A DNA stretch of 51,779 nucleotides from Verrucomicrobiaceae bacterium (GTDB taxonomy: Bacteria > Verrucomicrobiota > Verrucomicrobiia > Verrucomicrobiales > Verrucomicrobiaceae). The stretch covers positions 1 to 51,779 of the forward strand of contig JAIXOU010000013.1 in NCBI GenBank assembly GCA_027486585.1, read 5' to 3'. The notes below the pieces were generated by a model that was not told where the DNA came from, did no database searches, and worked only from the letters and a program-made list of their open reading frames with translations. Positions 1 to 8,469 of the stretch are shown here, piece by piece. A program made the position numbers and the translations under genes. Positions within the stretch are counted from its first letter, which is position 1. Each line of letters begins with the position of its first letter.

Positions 1-120
1 ATCAGCGGCACCAGCAACAACACGAACAGCGTGAGCACCCTAGACTCTGGCTTTGCCGATGCCGACATGGAGGCCCTGCGTCAGAAACTGAATGAAATGA
101 TTCTCAATGGACGGAGGTAG
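1..120 (+). CDS. 3' end of an unknown reading frame (partial, copy A)
   Basis: The frame is open from the first base and stops with TAG at 118-120, giving 39 residues that begin ISGTSNNTNS and end KLNEMILNGRR. I do not recognise the family. The last 20 residues look like a charged amphipathic helix. A second copy of this stretch lies at 307-426. The two differ at 14 codons: 11 changes are synonymous, and the others are I/M, V/I and R/K. That pattern suggests both copies evolved as protein-coding sequence. The true start is outside the window, so this may be the tail of a longer protein or a nearly complete microprotein. Confidence 0.5.
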   Translation: MSGTSNNTNSVSTLDSGFADADMEALRQKLNEMILNGRR

Positions 121-306
121 GGACTTTGTTACTTGTTCTTGGTGCTTTGTTCTTCGTTTGTCGTTCGGTTCCCTCATGCAGAACCGCTTCACTGAGGCGT
201 GGTCCAAGTTTACAGGAAAACAGAAAGGCAGGATTTACTGGTCAGAACCCATTCCTGTGAATCCTGTTTTCTTGTGAATCCTGTGACTAAAAACTCTCGA
301 CACGAA

Positions 307-426
307 ATGAGTGGCACGAGTAACAACACCAACAGCATCAGCACGCTGGACTCGGGGTTTGCCGATGCCGACATGGAGGCGCTGAAACAGAAGCTGAATG
401 AAATGATTCTCAATGGGCGGAGGTAG
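307..426 (+). CDS. 39-aa microprotein or duplicated gene tail (copy B)
   Basis: ATG at 307 opens a 39-residue frame (MSGTSNNTNSIS to MILNGRR) that matches copy A at 1-120 residue for residue apart from conservative changes. The frame stays open upstream to 199, but that part is the non-coding spacer of copy A and is unlikely to be translated. No clear Shine-Dalgarno sequence precedes the ATG. It is either a small stand-alone gene in a tandem array or the duplicated 3' end of the gene entering from the left. The excess of synonymous differences favours coding history. Function unknown. Confidence 0.4.
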   Translation: MSGTSNNTNSISTLDSGFADADMEALKQKLNEMILNGRR

Positions 427-631
427 GGACTTTGTTAATTGTTCTTGGTGCTTTGTTCTTCGTTTGTCGTTCGGTTCCCTCATGAGGAACCGCTTCACTG
501 AGGTGTGGTCCCATTTTACAGGAAAACAGAAAGGCAGGATTTACAGGTCAGAACCCATTCCTGTGAATCCTGTGACCAAAAACTCTGGCGAGAAACTTTG
601 TTACCAGCGCTGGAATCCTGCGTTTAGGGTG

Positions 632-1171
632 ATGTCCGAAATCATTCAATCCCCTTCATTTCTCACCATGCTCTTTTCTACGGTTCTTGTTTGGCTGCTC
701 GTGGCAGTGGCCTTTGTGGTGGCGCTGCCGGCGCTTTGGTTGCTGTCATCGGGTCTGTGGCCTGAGACGGCGGCGAAACATCGTGAGGTGGCTGGTCGGG
801 GGTTATTTCGATGCTTCTTGTTTGGCTTACCACCGCTGGTGGCAGGCACGATTCTAATCGCGGTGCTTTCTAAGGTGCCGAAGATGGGCGCGCTGGCAGT
901 GCTGGTCGGAGGTGTGCTCCTGGCTTGGGGATTCCTGGGCGCGGGCGGCATTGCTGGCCTGATTGGCGAACGTTTGTGGCCTCAGGCGGAGCCTTGGCGG
1001 CAGATGAAGCATGGCGGACTGACGCTGGTTCTTAGTGCTTTGCTGCCAGTGGTTGGTTGGGCGGTGCTGCTGCCGTTGATGGCGGTTCTGGGCTGGGGAA
1101 TTGTGCTGCGGTCCTGGTTTCTCAAGCCAGCTGCTGCAACGGCTCTACCACCTGAACTGCCTGCTGCCTAA
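632..1171 (+). CDS. Small multi-pass membrane protein, unknown function
   Basis: The call is a 179-residue protein from ATG 632 (MSEIIQS). ATG 668 is an alternative start. Four hydrophobic stretches are visible, at about residues 13-38, 58-82, 85-112 and 128-155, so it should sit in the inner membrane. The C-terminus is rich in Ala and Pro. I recognise no catalytic motif or family. The stop lies 4 nt before the start of the DUF1800 gene, so the two are probably cotranscribed and this protein may be a membrane partner of the DUF1800/DUF1501 pair. The upstream part of the open frame overlaps the tandem repeat and is not believed to be coding. Confidence 0.7.
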   Translation: MSEIIQSPSFLTMLFSTVLVWLLVAVAFVVALPALWLLSSGLWPETAAKHREVAGRGLFRCFLFGLPPLVAGTILIAVLSKVPKMGALAVLVGGVLLAWGFLGAGGIAGLIGERLWPQAEPWRQMKHGGLTLVLSALLPVVGWAVLLPLMAVLGWGIVLRSWFLKPAAATALPPELPAA

Positions 1172-1175
1172 GAGG

Positions 1176-2657
1176 ATGCAAACGACGCGTCGATCCCTGC
1201 TGAAAACGTCCGCTCTCGGTGGTGGACTGGCGGCGCTGGCGTCCTGTGAACGGATCACAACGGCGGTGAATCGCGAGTTTCTGGGCGAGGCGGTGCCGAC
1301 TGAACTGCACCCGCCTGAGGGGCAGGAGATAGATCCTGACTTTCATCTGCTTTCCCGGGCTGCTTTTGGCCCCTGGCCGGGGGATGTGCAAAGGCTGAAA
1401 GCGATGGGGCAGGCTGCGTGGATCGAGGAGCAACTGCATCCTGAATCCATGGCCGATACGGCCTGTGACCTGCGGGCTGAGCGTTTTGAGTCGCTCTACT
1501 TCAGTGCGGGGGATGCCTATGAATTTCGGAAGCCAGTCCTGCGGGATGAGATCACTCGTCACTCGCTGCTGCGGGCCATTTACAGTCGCCGACAGTTGTT
1601 TGAGGTGATGGTGGAGTTCTGGACGGATCACCTGAATATTGATCTGGAAAAGGGCGACTGCATTTATCTGAAACCCAGTGATGATCGGGAGGTGATCCGC
1701 GCTCATGCGTTGGGGAATTTTTATGAGCTGATTCGAGCCTCGGCGACCTCTCCTGCGATGCTGGTGTATCTGGATGGAAAGTCGAACAAGGTGCGCAAAA
1801 AGACGGACGATCAGCCTAACGAAAACTATGCGCGTGAGCTGATGGAGCTGCATACGATGGGGGTGCACGGCGGCTACAGTCAGGAGGATGTCCGCGAGGC
1901 GGCGCGCTGTCTCAGTGGCTGGACCTTTGATCGGAATCGCTTCCTGGCCATGAATCAGAGTGAGTCCTTTTTCAAACCGGACTGGCATGATGATGGCGAG
2001 AAGAAAGTGCTGGGCCAAGCCATCGCGGCGGGTGGTGGAGCAGGGGATCTGGATCGGCTGGTGGAGATCGTTTGCAGCCATCCGAGCACGGCTTCCTTCA
2101 TTGCCTTGAAGTTATGTCGCCGATTCGTCAGTGCCACGCCGCCAGAGGGACTGGTCAAACGTGTCGCGGCTGAGTTCACCCGCACGCGTGGCGACATCAA
2201 ATGCCTGCTGCGTCTGCTTTTGAGCTCGCCGGAGTTTCAAGCCAGTCAGGGCCAGCTTTTGAAGCGACCCTTTAAATTCATGGTCTCGGCGATTCGGGCC
2301 CTGGCAGCCGATACTCAGGCGCAGAGGTCTGTGCTAGAGCCCTTGCAGCGTATGGGGCATGGCTTGTTCCAATACCCCACGCCTGATGGCTACTCAGATG
2401 ATGAACTGCCCTGGATGGGAACGCTGATGTGGCGCTGGAATTTCGGACTGGCTCTGGCCAGTGGCAATCAGCCAGGGGTGAGGGTGAACCTATGGCCCCT
2501 GAAGAAGAGTCTGAATGCAGGGAAGAAGACGTCGGCTTGGTTCGGCCACTTGATCGGACGCAAGCCGACCGAGGCTGAACTCAAAACCACCACGGCGACA
2601 GATGATCCACAAACCGTCGGGCTCATTCTTGCCAGCCCAGCTTTTCAAAGGTGTTAA
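1176..2657 (+). CDS. DUF1800 family protein with Tat-type signal
   Basis: A 493-residue protein from ATG 1176. The N-terminus carries a twin-arginine-like signal (TTRRSLLKTSALGGG) followed by a possible lipobox cysteine (LAALASC), so it is probably exported and perhaps lipid-anchored. Features I associate with DUF1800 are the early RAAFGP segment, MVEFWTDHLNI near the middle, and ENYARELMELHTMGV followed by a REAARCLSGWTF segment. The biochemical role of the family is unknown. The DUF1501 gene follows 4 nt after the stop, and a DUF1800-DUF1501 pairing recurs in many bacterial genomes, which suggests they act together in the periplasm. The start was chosen because the signal begins there; a longer in-frame extension overlaps the previous gene. 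Confidence 0.9.
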   Translation: MQTTRRSLLKTSALGGGLAALASCERITTAVNREFLGEAVPTELHPPEGQEIDPDFHLLSRAAFGPWPGDVQRLKAMGQAAWIEEQLHPESMADTACDLRAERFESLYFSAGDAYEFRKPVLRDEITRHSLLRAIYSRRQLFEVMVEFWTDHLNIDLEKGDCIYLKPSDDREVIRAHALGNFYELIRASATSPAMLVYLDGKSNKVRKKTDDQPNENYARELMELHTMGVHGGYSQEDVREAARCLSGWTFDRNRFLAMNQSESFFKPDWHDDGEKKVLGQAIAAGGGAGDLDRLVEIVCSHPSTASFIALKLCRRFVSATPPEGLVKRVAAEFTRTRGDIKCLLRLLLSSPEFQASQGQLLKRPFKFMVSAIRALAADTQAQRSVLEPLQRMGHGLFQYPTPDGYSDDELPWMGTLMWRWNFGLALASGNQPGVRVNLWPLKKSLNAGKKTSAWFGHLIGRKPTEAELKTTTATDDPQTVGLILASPAFQRC

Positions 2658-2661
2658 ACGC

Positions 2662-3876
2662 ATGTCCACACTAACCCGTCGCTCCCTTTTATCCAAGCTA
2701 GCCCTGGCTGCGTCGCCAGCCATGGCGGCTACTCAGCGGGAGGAGCACACACTGATTCACGTCTTCCTGCGCGGTGGGGCGGATACACTGAATTTGGTGG
2801 TTCCGTATGCCGATGATCAATATTACCGACTGCGCCCTTCTTTGGCTATCAAGGCGAGCGAGGCGATCAAGCTCAATGACCGCTATGCGCTGCATCCGGC
2901 GCTGAAGCCCCTGGAGGCTGCCTTTAAAGAAGGTCGCTTCGGTGCGGTGCAATCGGTGGGCGTGGATAACACCAGCGGTTCCCACTTTGAATGCCAAGAT
3001 CAAATGGAGCATGGTGACTCGATGAGTGGCACGCCTGCTGGCGGTGGTTGGCTGGGGCGCTTTCTCAGAATACGCGGTAGTGAAAAGCAGTCGCCGCTAT
3101 CGGCTGTGGCCATCGGCACTGCGCTGCCGGAATCCTTACGCGGTGCGCCTGCGGCGAGTGTGCTGGAGCGGCTGGATGACATGGCGATTCAAACCGCTCA
3201 AGGCGCGGACTCAGCCGGTGTGGTGAAAGCGCTGCGAGCCATGTATGGTGCGGATGTGACGCTGCTCGGTGAACGTGGGCTGGAGACGCTGGATCTGTTT
3301 CAAAAGGTGGGTGCACTTCAGGGAACGCCCTATCAGGTGGAAAACTCGGCGCTGTATCCCAAAGACAGTTTTGGCACTGGCCTGCGCGAAATCGCACGGC
3401 TGATCAAAGCGCGTCTTGGATTGCAAGTGGCCTGCATTGATCTGGGTGGTTGGGATACTCACTTTTTTCAGGGCAATGCCACAGGTCAGCAGGCCGAGAA
3501 GATCAGGACCTTGGCTGAAGGTTTGGCCGCGCTGGAAGCGGATCTGAAATCTCACCGAGCGAACTACACGATCATGATCGCCACGGAATTTGGTCGGCGA
3601 GTCTATGAAAATGCCAGCCTCGGCACGGATCATGGACGCGGCTTTGCCCTCATGGCGCTGGGGGATCGCGTGAAGGGTGGCCAAGTGCTCGGCTCCTGGC
3701 CCATTCAGGCGGATGATGATGGGAGCGTGAACACGCCTGGCCCCGGTGGCCTGCATTTAGAGACAGATTATCGCCACGTTTTTGCGGAAGTGTTGCGCGG
3801 TAGCCTGGGACTGAACTCGGCAGAATCCGCCAAGCTATTCCCAGACATCACGCTCAAGTCAGTGGGCCTCATGTGA
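2662..3876 (+). CDS. DUF1501 family exported protein
   Basis: A 404-residue protein from ATG 2662 with a Tat-type signal (LTRRSLLSKLALAASPAMA). It has typical DUF1501 landmarks: HVFLRGGADTLN near the N-terminus, then DLGGWDTH, ATEFGRRVYEN and GTDHGRG. DUF1501 proteins belong to the alkaline phosphatase/sulfatase-like fold group, but their substrates are not established. The gene is 4 nt downstream of the DUF1800 gene and probably translationally linked to it. This is the first of three intact DUF1501 genes here (the others are at 11431 and 44109). It is the only one paired with DUF1800 rather than DUF1549/DUF1553. Confidence 0.92.
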   Translation: MSTLTRRSLLSKLALAASPAMAATQREEHTLIHVFLRGGADTLNLVVPYADDQYYRLRPSLAIKASEAIKLNDRYALHPALKPLEAAFKEGRFGAVQSVGVDNTSGSHFECQDQMEHGDSMSGTPAGGGWLGRFLRIRGSEKQSPLSAVAIGTALPESLRGAPAASVLERLDDMAIQTAQGADSAGVVKALRAMYGADVTLLGERGLETLDLFQKVGALQGTPYQVENSALYPKDSFGTGLREIARLIKARLGLQVACIDLGGWDTHFFQGNATGQQAEKIRTLAEGLAALEADLKSHRANYTIMIATEFGRRVYENASLGTDHGRGFALMALGDRVKGGQVLGSWPIQADDDGSVNTPGPGGLHLETDYRHVFAEVLRGSLGLNSAESAKLFPDITLKSVGLM

Positions 3877-4216
3877 GGGGTTGCCAAACGCTACTTTGCG
3901 TCAAGCTGGCTCCTTCACTGCGATAATGCATTGGGCTGTCTGCTGCAGGGCCGTGCCGATGGACTTGGTTTCATGATAGCGTAGCGCGGCCTCACTAGCG
4001 GCCTTTCCCGCCGCGGTGGCGATGGATGTGGCCGTAGTAGTCATCGATGCATTGCAGGCCACCATAAGCTCCGTGGGCATCTGGGCCGTGGACCTTCCAG
4101 GCGCGGGTGCGGCTGGCCTGCACAGAGCCTGGATTCCCCGCAGTGCCCTGGCCGATAGGACAACGCTTCCTCGAAAAGGACTCGCCAAGTCAGGCTCTGT
4201 GATATATCAATCTATC
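3877..4216. other. Gap of 340 bp without a convincing gene
   Basis: It lies between the DUF1501 stop and the Phd-type antitoxin. On the minus strand a 95-codon frame (3901-4188) is open, but its N-terminal half is Pro/Arg-rich and unlike a real protein. Only the last ~45 residues (MTTTATSIATAAGK to IIAVKEPA) look protein-like, and there is no signal peptide or recognisable family. It could be the 3' remnant of a small secreted protein. I see no strong terminator or repeat. Confidence 0.4.
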
Positions 4217-4471
4217 ATGAATAGTGCTACTACCGCAGATTTACGCAATCATTTCCGCCGCGTTTCCGCTTGGTTGGATAATGGGGAATCCGTTGAAATT
4301 CTCAAGCGTGGCAAACCTTATGCCACCCTTTTACCCATCGCAAAGACGGCCAAACCACATTCTCCCAGAGTCGATTTCAGAGCACAGTGCCAGGCGATCT
4401 GGCAGGATCGAACATTGAGCGCAGCAGAAGTTACTGAGATGCGAGCCGCCGAATTGGAGGGTGAGGAGTAA
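4217..4471 (+). CDS. Antitoxin, Phd/YefM type
   Basis: An 84-residue protein from ATG 4217. The N-terminal half (TTADLRNHFRRVSAWLDNGE, then EILKRGKPYATLLP) has the Phd/YefM layout: a short helix-strand unit that dimerises and binds DNA. The acidic C-terminus (VTEMRAAELEGEE) is where such antitoxins cover the toxin. The stop overlaps the ATG of the PIN toxin by one base (TAATG), the usual translational coupling of toxin-antitoxin pairs. As is normal for the family it probably represses its own operon. The frame is open further upstream, but that part has no antitoxin similarity. Confidence 0.85.
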   Translation: MNSATTADLRNHFRRVSAWLDNGESVEILKRGKPYATLLPIAKTAKPHSPRVDFRAQCQAIWQDRTLSAAEVTEMRAAELEGEE

Positions 4472-4923
4472 TGCGCTGCTTCGCGGACACTTCGTTTTTG
4501 TGCGCTCTTTATCGGATGCAGGATAACTCCGAGAGGGCGTTTTCATTCATGGAGGAACTCAAGGGGGACGTCATCGTGTCGTCGCAAGTACTTTGGGAGT
4601 TCCGGCAGTCCACCCGATTTCAGGTTTTCCGCCACCAGATTGATAAGACCAAGGGGTTTTCAAAATCTGAAGCTGACCGGATGATTGCAGTGCTGACGGC
4701 GAATGTGAAGTCAGGCAGTTTGATCTTGCAGACAGTAGAATGGCCTGATGTGCATAGCATTGCAGAGACTCTGTCAGCCACCCACACCATGAAAGGCGGG
4801 CACCGCCCAATGGATATCATCCACCTCTCTACGGCCAAGCATCTGGGTATAAACTATTTTCTCACGTTCGATGGGAACCAGCGGAAGCTTGCCGAGGCCG
4901 AAGGACTCGTGGTCCCTCTCTGA
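4471..4923 (+). CDS. PIN-domain toxin, VapC-like
   Basis: A 150-residue protein beginning MRCFADTSFLCALY, with the first PIN acidic residue at D6. The C-terminal HRPMDIIHLSTAKHLG segment supplies the next conserved acid (D of MDIIH), and FLTFDGNQRKLAEAEGL is the typical last PIN motif. Such proteins are Mg-dependent RNases that cut tRNA, rRNA or mRNA when free of antitoxin. The start overlaps the antitoxin stop by one base, and GGAGGGTGAGGAG just upstream is a good ribosome binding site. The Phd-type antitoxin with a PIN toxin is a common mixed pairing. No active-site residue seems lost. Confidence 0.87.
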   Translation: MRCFADTSFLCALYRMQDNSERAFSFMEELKGDVIVSSQVLWEFRQSTRFQVFRHQIDKTKGFSKSEADRMIAVLTANVKSGSLILQTVEWPDVHSIAETLSATHTMKGGHRPMDIIHLSTAKHLGINYFLTFDGNQRKLAEAEGLVVPL

Positions 4924-4994
4924 ATGCTAGGATCACCAGCTTTCTGAAACGACACGGGCGGGGCTTTGATCTCATTTGAGGGGCAGCGAGCTCC

Positions 4995-5651
4995 TTATTG
5001 CACCGATTTCAAAGCCTCACTCAATGGCACAGCCTCACCTTTGGGAGTTTCGGGTTCAAACTCGCCGCGTGCAGCGCGCTTGGCTGCCTCGGCTTCGTCT
5101 TTAAGTTTCTGCGCTCTAGCTTTCTTGGCTTCGCGATAGTTATCCTTCATTTCAGCCTTGGTGCTCGGTATCATGTCGATGCTTTCGGCCGAGGATTTGG
5201 ATTCGTTGATGTGCGGGTATTTTTTCTCCATGGCGGCGATCAGTTCGTCCGGCAGTCCGCGCCAAATGGTGAAGATGCCATCTGAGATCACTCGGTTGAT
5301 GCGCACGTAATCCACGACCGTGCCATTCACCATGGTCATTAAAACTTCTCCCTGTCTCATGCGGGTCACGAGTTCTAACGCATTGGCACCTTTGAAATCA
5401 AGCTTCACCGCCACTCCGTTGGTGCCGTCCTTGGCGGTAAATGGGTGGTAGGCCACGACACTCTGCGTGGTGAATTCAGGAATGACTTTGAAGACCATGT
5501 TTTCACCTTCGATGGGCCGCCTGAAAATACTCTTGGGCGAGTCCATTTCATTGCCTTGGGAAAAGACCGTGATGAGAACCTTGGGGTCGCCTTTGAAGGT
5601 TTCGCAGGCAGGCAGTAAACCAAGGAGAAGCAGTAAAAGGGCAGAGCGCAT
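4995..5651 (-). CDS. Putative lipoprotein, unknown function
   Basis: A 218-residue protein starting MRSALLLLLLGLLPACETF. The short hydrophobic stretch ends in a lipobox with Cys16, so it should be membrane-anchored and exposed to the periplasm. The middle alternates beta strands and short helices (ANALELVTRMRQGEVLMTMV, then VVDYVRINRVISDGIF). The C-terminal ~70 residues are a charged Lys/Glu/Ala-rich helix (KKARAQKLKDEAEAAKRAAR). The middle loosely recalls the periplasmic SecD-type fold, but I cannot assign it. It lies downstream of the LsrF-like gene on the same strand, behind a strong terminator, so it is probably its own unit. Confidence 0.7.
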   Translation of the reverse strand: MRSALLLLLLGLLPACETFKGDPKVLITVFSQGNEMDSPKSIFRRPIEGENMVFKVIPEFTTQSVVAYHPFTAKDGTNGVAVKLDFKGANALELVTRMRQGEVLMTMVNGTVVDYVRINRVISDGIFTIWRGLPDELIAAMEKKYPHINESKSSAESIDMIPSTKAEMKDNYREAKKARAQKLKDEAEAAKRAARGEFEPETPKGEAVPLSEALKSVQ

Positions 5652-5729
5652 AGGGGGATTAATGAATCAAATCAGAATTCTGCCGCGAATGCAAGACTCT
5701 AGGTGCATTCTAGATTTTGAGGTTGGCAC

Positions 5730-5764
5730 AAAAAAGCCGCCGAGGCAGGAACCACGGCGGCTTT
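5730..5764 (-). terminator. Rho-independent terminator of the LsrF-like gene
   Basis: On the minus strand AAGCCGCCG and CGGCGGCTT form a 9-bp GC-rich stem with a loop of about 12 nt, followed by a T run. It starts about 20 nt after the stop of the gene at 5784-6746. Confidence 0.85.
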
Positions 5765-5783
5765 CAGAATGAGAAGACGGGTT

Positions 5784-6746
5784 TTATTTCGTACCTTTGG
5801 CCTTCAGGTCGTTGTACATCTGGAAGCCCTGCTCTGGGGTCAAGCCTTCATGCACCACGCCGCGGACGGCCTGCATCATGCTGATCGGCGCGTCGCTCTG
5901 GAAGATGTTACGGCCCATGTCCACACCGTTGGCACCCTGTTGGATGGCGTTGTAGCACATGGTCAGCGCATCCAGTTCTGGCAGCTTCTTACCGCCGGCA
6001 ATGACGATTGGCACTGGGCAACAGGAAGTAACAGTCTCAAATTCAGTGTCGGTGTAGTAGCACTTCACGACATTGGCTCCGAGTTCTGCCATGATGCGAG
6101 TCGCCAAGCGGAAATACTGCGGTGTGCGGGCCATAGCACGACCGACGGCGGTCACGCCCATAACGGCGATGCCGTAGCGGCTAGCGGCATCGACAAGGTC
6201 GGTCAGATTTTTCAGGGACTGACGCTCATAGGCGCTGCCGATGAAGACCTGCACGGCCAGCACACTGGCGTTCAGGCGGATAGCTTCTTCGATGTTCAGC
6301 GCGGTGCTTTCGTTTGAAAGAGGTTCAAATCCTGGGCGGCCAAACTTGGCTTTCTTACCGTCGATTTCGCCTTCCCACTCTTCAAACTGGCTGACCATGG
6401 AGGTGCCGCCGCTGGCACGGAGCGCGATGGCTTTGGTCGTGGAAGCTGGGATCACGCTGCGCTGAATGCCACGCGTGAGCATGAGGCAGTCTGCATAAGG
6501 CTCGAGGGGGAGGATCGTCTGGTCAACACGCTCCAGGCCTGTGGTTGGGCCTTGGAAATAGCCGTGGTCAAAGGCCAGCATCACCGTGCGACCGTCCTTT
6601 GGATTGAAGACCTTGCTGAGGCGGTTTTTGAGACCCCAGTCATACTGGTGGCAGCCCTTCAGGAAAAAGCCAGGAGCGGCCTGAGGCACGTCGGCGAAGT
6701 ATTCTTTGTCTTTTTTGTCAGCAGCGCTGGTAGAGATGTCGGCCAT
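5784..6746 (-). CDS. lsrF: LsrF-like class I aldolase / thiolase
   Basis: A 320-residue protein closely similar to E. coli LsrF across its length: KGCHQYDWGLKNRLS, VMLAFDHGYFQGPTTGLERV, PVPIVIAGGKKLPE and GVDMGRNIFQSD. The catalytic Lys is present (ANVVKCYYTD), as is the His of AFDHGY. LsrF transfers an acetyl group from the AI-2 breakdown product 3-hydroxy-5-phosphonooxypentane-2,4-dione to CoA. It differs from the 291-residue E. coli enzyme by an insertion of about 29 residues after the RASGGTSM segment (residues ~115-143, including EEWEGEIDGKKAKFGRPG). No other lsr gene is nearby, so the real substrate may be another sugar-phosphate-like ketone. A strong terminator follows. Confidence 0.85.
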   Translation of the reverse strand: MADISTSAADKKDKEYFADVPQAAPGFFLKGCHQYDWGLKNRLSKVFNPKDGRTVMLAFDHGYFQGPTTGLERVDQTILPLEPYADCLMLTRGIQRSVIPASTTKAIALRASGGTSMVSQFEEWEGEIDGKKAKFGRPGFEPLSNESTALNIEEAIRLNASVLAVQVFIGSAYERQSLKNLTDLVDAASRYGIAVMGVTAVGRAMARTPQYFRLATRIMAELGANVVKCYYTDTEFETVTSCCPVPIVIAGGKKLPELDALTMCYNAIQQGANGVDMGRNIFQSDAPISMMQAVRGVVHEGLTPEQGFQMYNDLKAKGTK

Positions 6747-6905
6747 AAGAAGGATAGATTAAGTTTGGGGCGTGGATTGTGAGCCTGAATCGGCGGTGTG
6801 CAAGCAGGACGCTTATTTGATGAACGTTTTGCCGTTTCCTGCCTCTCTTCTGGTAGATGCATTTTTTTGTTCGCTGAGCCCGAATGTCCTGAATTATTCT
6901 GAATT

Positions 6906-7304
6906 ATGATTTCTATCTTGTCCATCTTTGCTGCATCCATGATTTTATTCTTTTGGCTCTCGCATCGGCTGTTGTTTGGGAATCAGGCGAAACAGCAAAA
7001 ATTATATGGAGATTTGCTGACCCATTTTCGAATAGGTGATGAAACTTACACGGCGTGTTATCGAATCCGTATCATAGACGATTGTATTTATCTTCACCCA
7101 AGAACATTTGGGATCGATTACATCATACCTCTGAAAGAATTGGTTGAGGTTACCAAAATAGACCGCACCTCTTTTTTCCAAGACAGAGAATTTAAATGGA
7201 AACGCGAGCGCGGAATTATCAGTCTAGATGGATCTTGGAGCGAGATAATATCTGAACGATTGCGGAAAAAGAGGCCCTCAAGACGGAAGCTGGGTGGCTG
7301 GTGA
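6906..7304 (+). CDS. Small membrane-anchored protein, unknown
   Basis: A 132-residue protein from ATG 6906. Residues 1-24 (MISILSIFAASMILFFWLSH) form one N-terminal transmembrane helix. The remainder is soluble, with beta-strand character (YTACYRIRIIDDCIYLHP) and a basic C-terminus ending RPSRRKLGGW. The domain may have a PH-like or similar all-beta fold, but I do not recognise a family. Codons are more AT-rich than in neighbouring genes, which could mean low expression or recent acquisition. It is divergent from the LsrF-like gene, with 159 bp between the two starts. Confidence 0.6.
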   Translation: MISILSIFAASMILFFWLSHRLLFGNQAKQQKLYGDLLTHFRIGDETYTACYRIRIIDDCIYLHPRTFGIDYIIPLKELVEVTKIDRTSFFQDREFKWKRERGIISLDGSWSEIISERLRKKRPSRRKLGGW

Positions 7305-7431
7305 AGACTGAAAACTGCACCACCAGCGAAAGCGTTTGTCAAAAATCTCTCGAAAGTTCGGGCTAATGATGAAGGTATGAGAAACAGGGCTTGCAATGGG
7401 CTCTAAAATTGAATTTCCCTAAACGCAGCAC

Positions 7432-8469
7432 ATGAAAAAATACAACGTCGGCATCATCGGATATGGTTGGGCAGCGACTGCTCACATCGAAGCAATCAAT
7501 AAGACCAAGCAGGCTCAGGTAACGGCGATTTACTCTTCACGTCCGCTGGATGAGGCTGAGCTGAGTGCCAAGCATGGTGGGAAGATCAAAGCTTATCAGG
7601 ACATCGACGCGATGCTGGCTGATCCAGAGATTCATATCGTGGACATCACCAGTTACCCAAGTCAGCACCGCAATCAGGCCATCGCGGCGGCCAATGCGAA
7701 GAAGCACATCATTTTAGAAAAGCCGATGGCAAACTCGCTGCAAGAGGTGCGCGAGATCGTGGCGGCGGCGAAGTCAAATGGCGTTAAGGGTTGCGTGTGC
7801 TTCGAGTGCCGATTCTCGGGTCAGTTCCAGTCCACGAAGGCCATCATTGATGAAGGGCTGCTCGGAGAGATTCACTACGGTGAGGTGGACTACTATCACG
7901 GTATCGGTCCTTGGTATGGTCAGTTCCGCTGGAATGTGGGTAAAAAAGACGGTGGCAGTGCGCTGCTGACGGCGGGTTGCCATGCTTTAGATGCGCTGCT
8001 CATGGTCATGCCAGGGGAGGTTGAAAGCGTGACCAGTTTCAGCACGAAGTCGAAGAGCGAAATCTTTGCCCCTTATGAATATGACACCACGAGCGTGACG
8101 CTGGTGAAATTCAAGAACGGAGCTGTCGGTAAAACGGCGGCTGTGGTCGATTGCCTCCAGCCCTATTATTTCCACACCCATCTCGTCGGCAGTCAGGGCA
8201 GTCTTCTGGACAACAAACTGCACTCCAACAAGCTCAAGAGCGATAAGAAAGAGTGGGGCCAGCTTTCCATGCAGATGCTGGATTCAGGCGATGTCAGCGA
8301 TCATCCCTACGAGACTCAATTCCAGGCCTTCTTTGATGCTCTGGATGAGGGAAAAGACATGCCGCTCACCAGTTTCCCTGAATCGCTGCGCAGTTTTGAG
8401 GTCATTTTTGCCTCTGACAAGAGCGCTGAGCAAGGTGGCAAGCCTGTGGCGATTAGTGATCTGGGCTAA
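7432..8469 (+). CDS. Gfo/Idh/MocA family oxidoreductase
   Basis: A 345-residue protein from ATG 7432. The N-terminal Rossmann domain begins KKYNVGIIGYGWAATAH with the GxGxxA dinucleotide motif. The family hallmark EKPMA follows (HIILEKPMANSLQEV, residues ~95-110). The C-terminal half has the open beta-sheet substrate domain, including GGSALLTAGCHALDALL with the conserved His. Members reduce or oxidise sugars and inositols with NAD(P)H; the substrate cannot be read from the sequence. The 3' end overlaps the convergent GtrA gene by 4 nt. This family is often expanded in Verrucomicrobiota for polysaccharide metabolism. Confidence 0.88.
   Translation: MKKYNVGIIGYGWAATAHIEAINKTKQAQVTAIYSSRPLDEAELSAKHGGKIKAYQDIDAMLADPEIHIVDITSYPSQHRNQAIAAANAKKHIILEKPMANSLQEVREIVAAAKSNGVKGCVCFECRFSGQFQSTKAIIDEGLLGEIHYGEVDYYHGIGPWYGQFRWNVGKKDGGSALLTAGCHALDALLMVMPGEVESVTSFSTKSKSEIFAPYEYDTTSVTLVKFKNGAVGKTAAVVDCLQPYYFHTHLVGSQGSLLDNKLHSNKLKSDKKEWGQLSMQMLDSGDVSDHPYETQFQAFFDALDEGKDMPLTSFPESLRSFEVIFASDKSAEQGGKPVAISDLG

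Larger units (their letters stand above)
1..586. repeat. Tandem direct duplication, about 300 bp per unit
   Basis: Unit A spans about 1-297 and unit B about 307-586. Each has a 39-codon frame followed by about 160 bp of non-coding sequence. The non-coding part differs at roughly 8 positions, plus an extra 17 bp in unit A where the CTTGTGAATCCTGT segment is doubled. The coding part differs at 17 of 120 bases. The non-coding part of unit B holds an imperfect hairpin: CAGGATTTACAGG at 535-547 pairs with CCTGTGAATCCTG at 560-572. The array may continue to the left of the window. Confidence 0.8.

Noticed and set aside
1122..2081. Long minus-strand frame of 319 codons
   Set aside because: Antisense to the clear DUF1800 gene; its composition is that of a shadow frame.
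3901..4188. 95-codon minus-strand frame in the gap before the antitoxin
   Set aside because: Only its last half looks like protein; no signal, family or ribosome binding site. Kept as a possible remnant in the gap entry.
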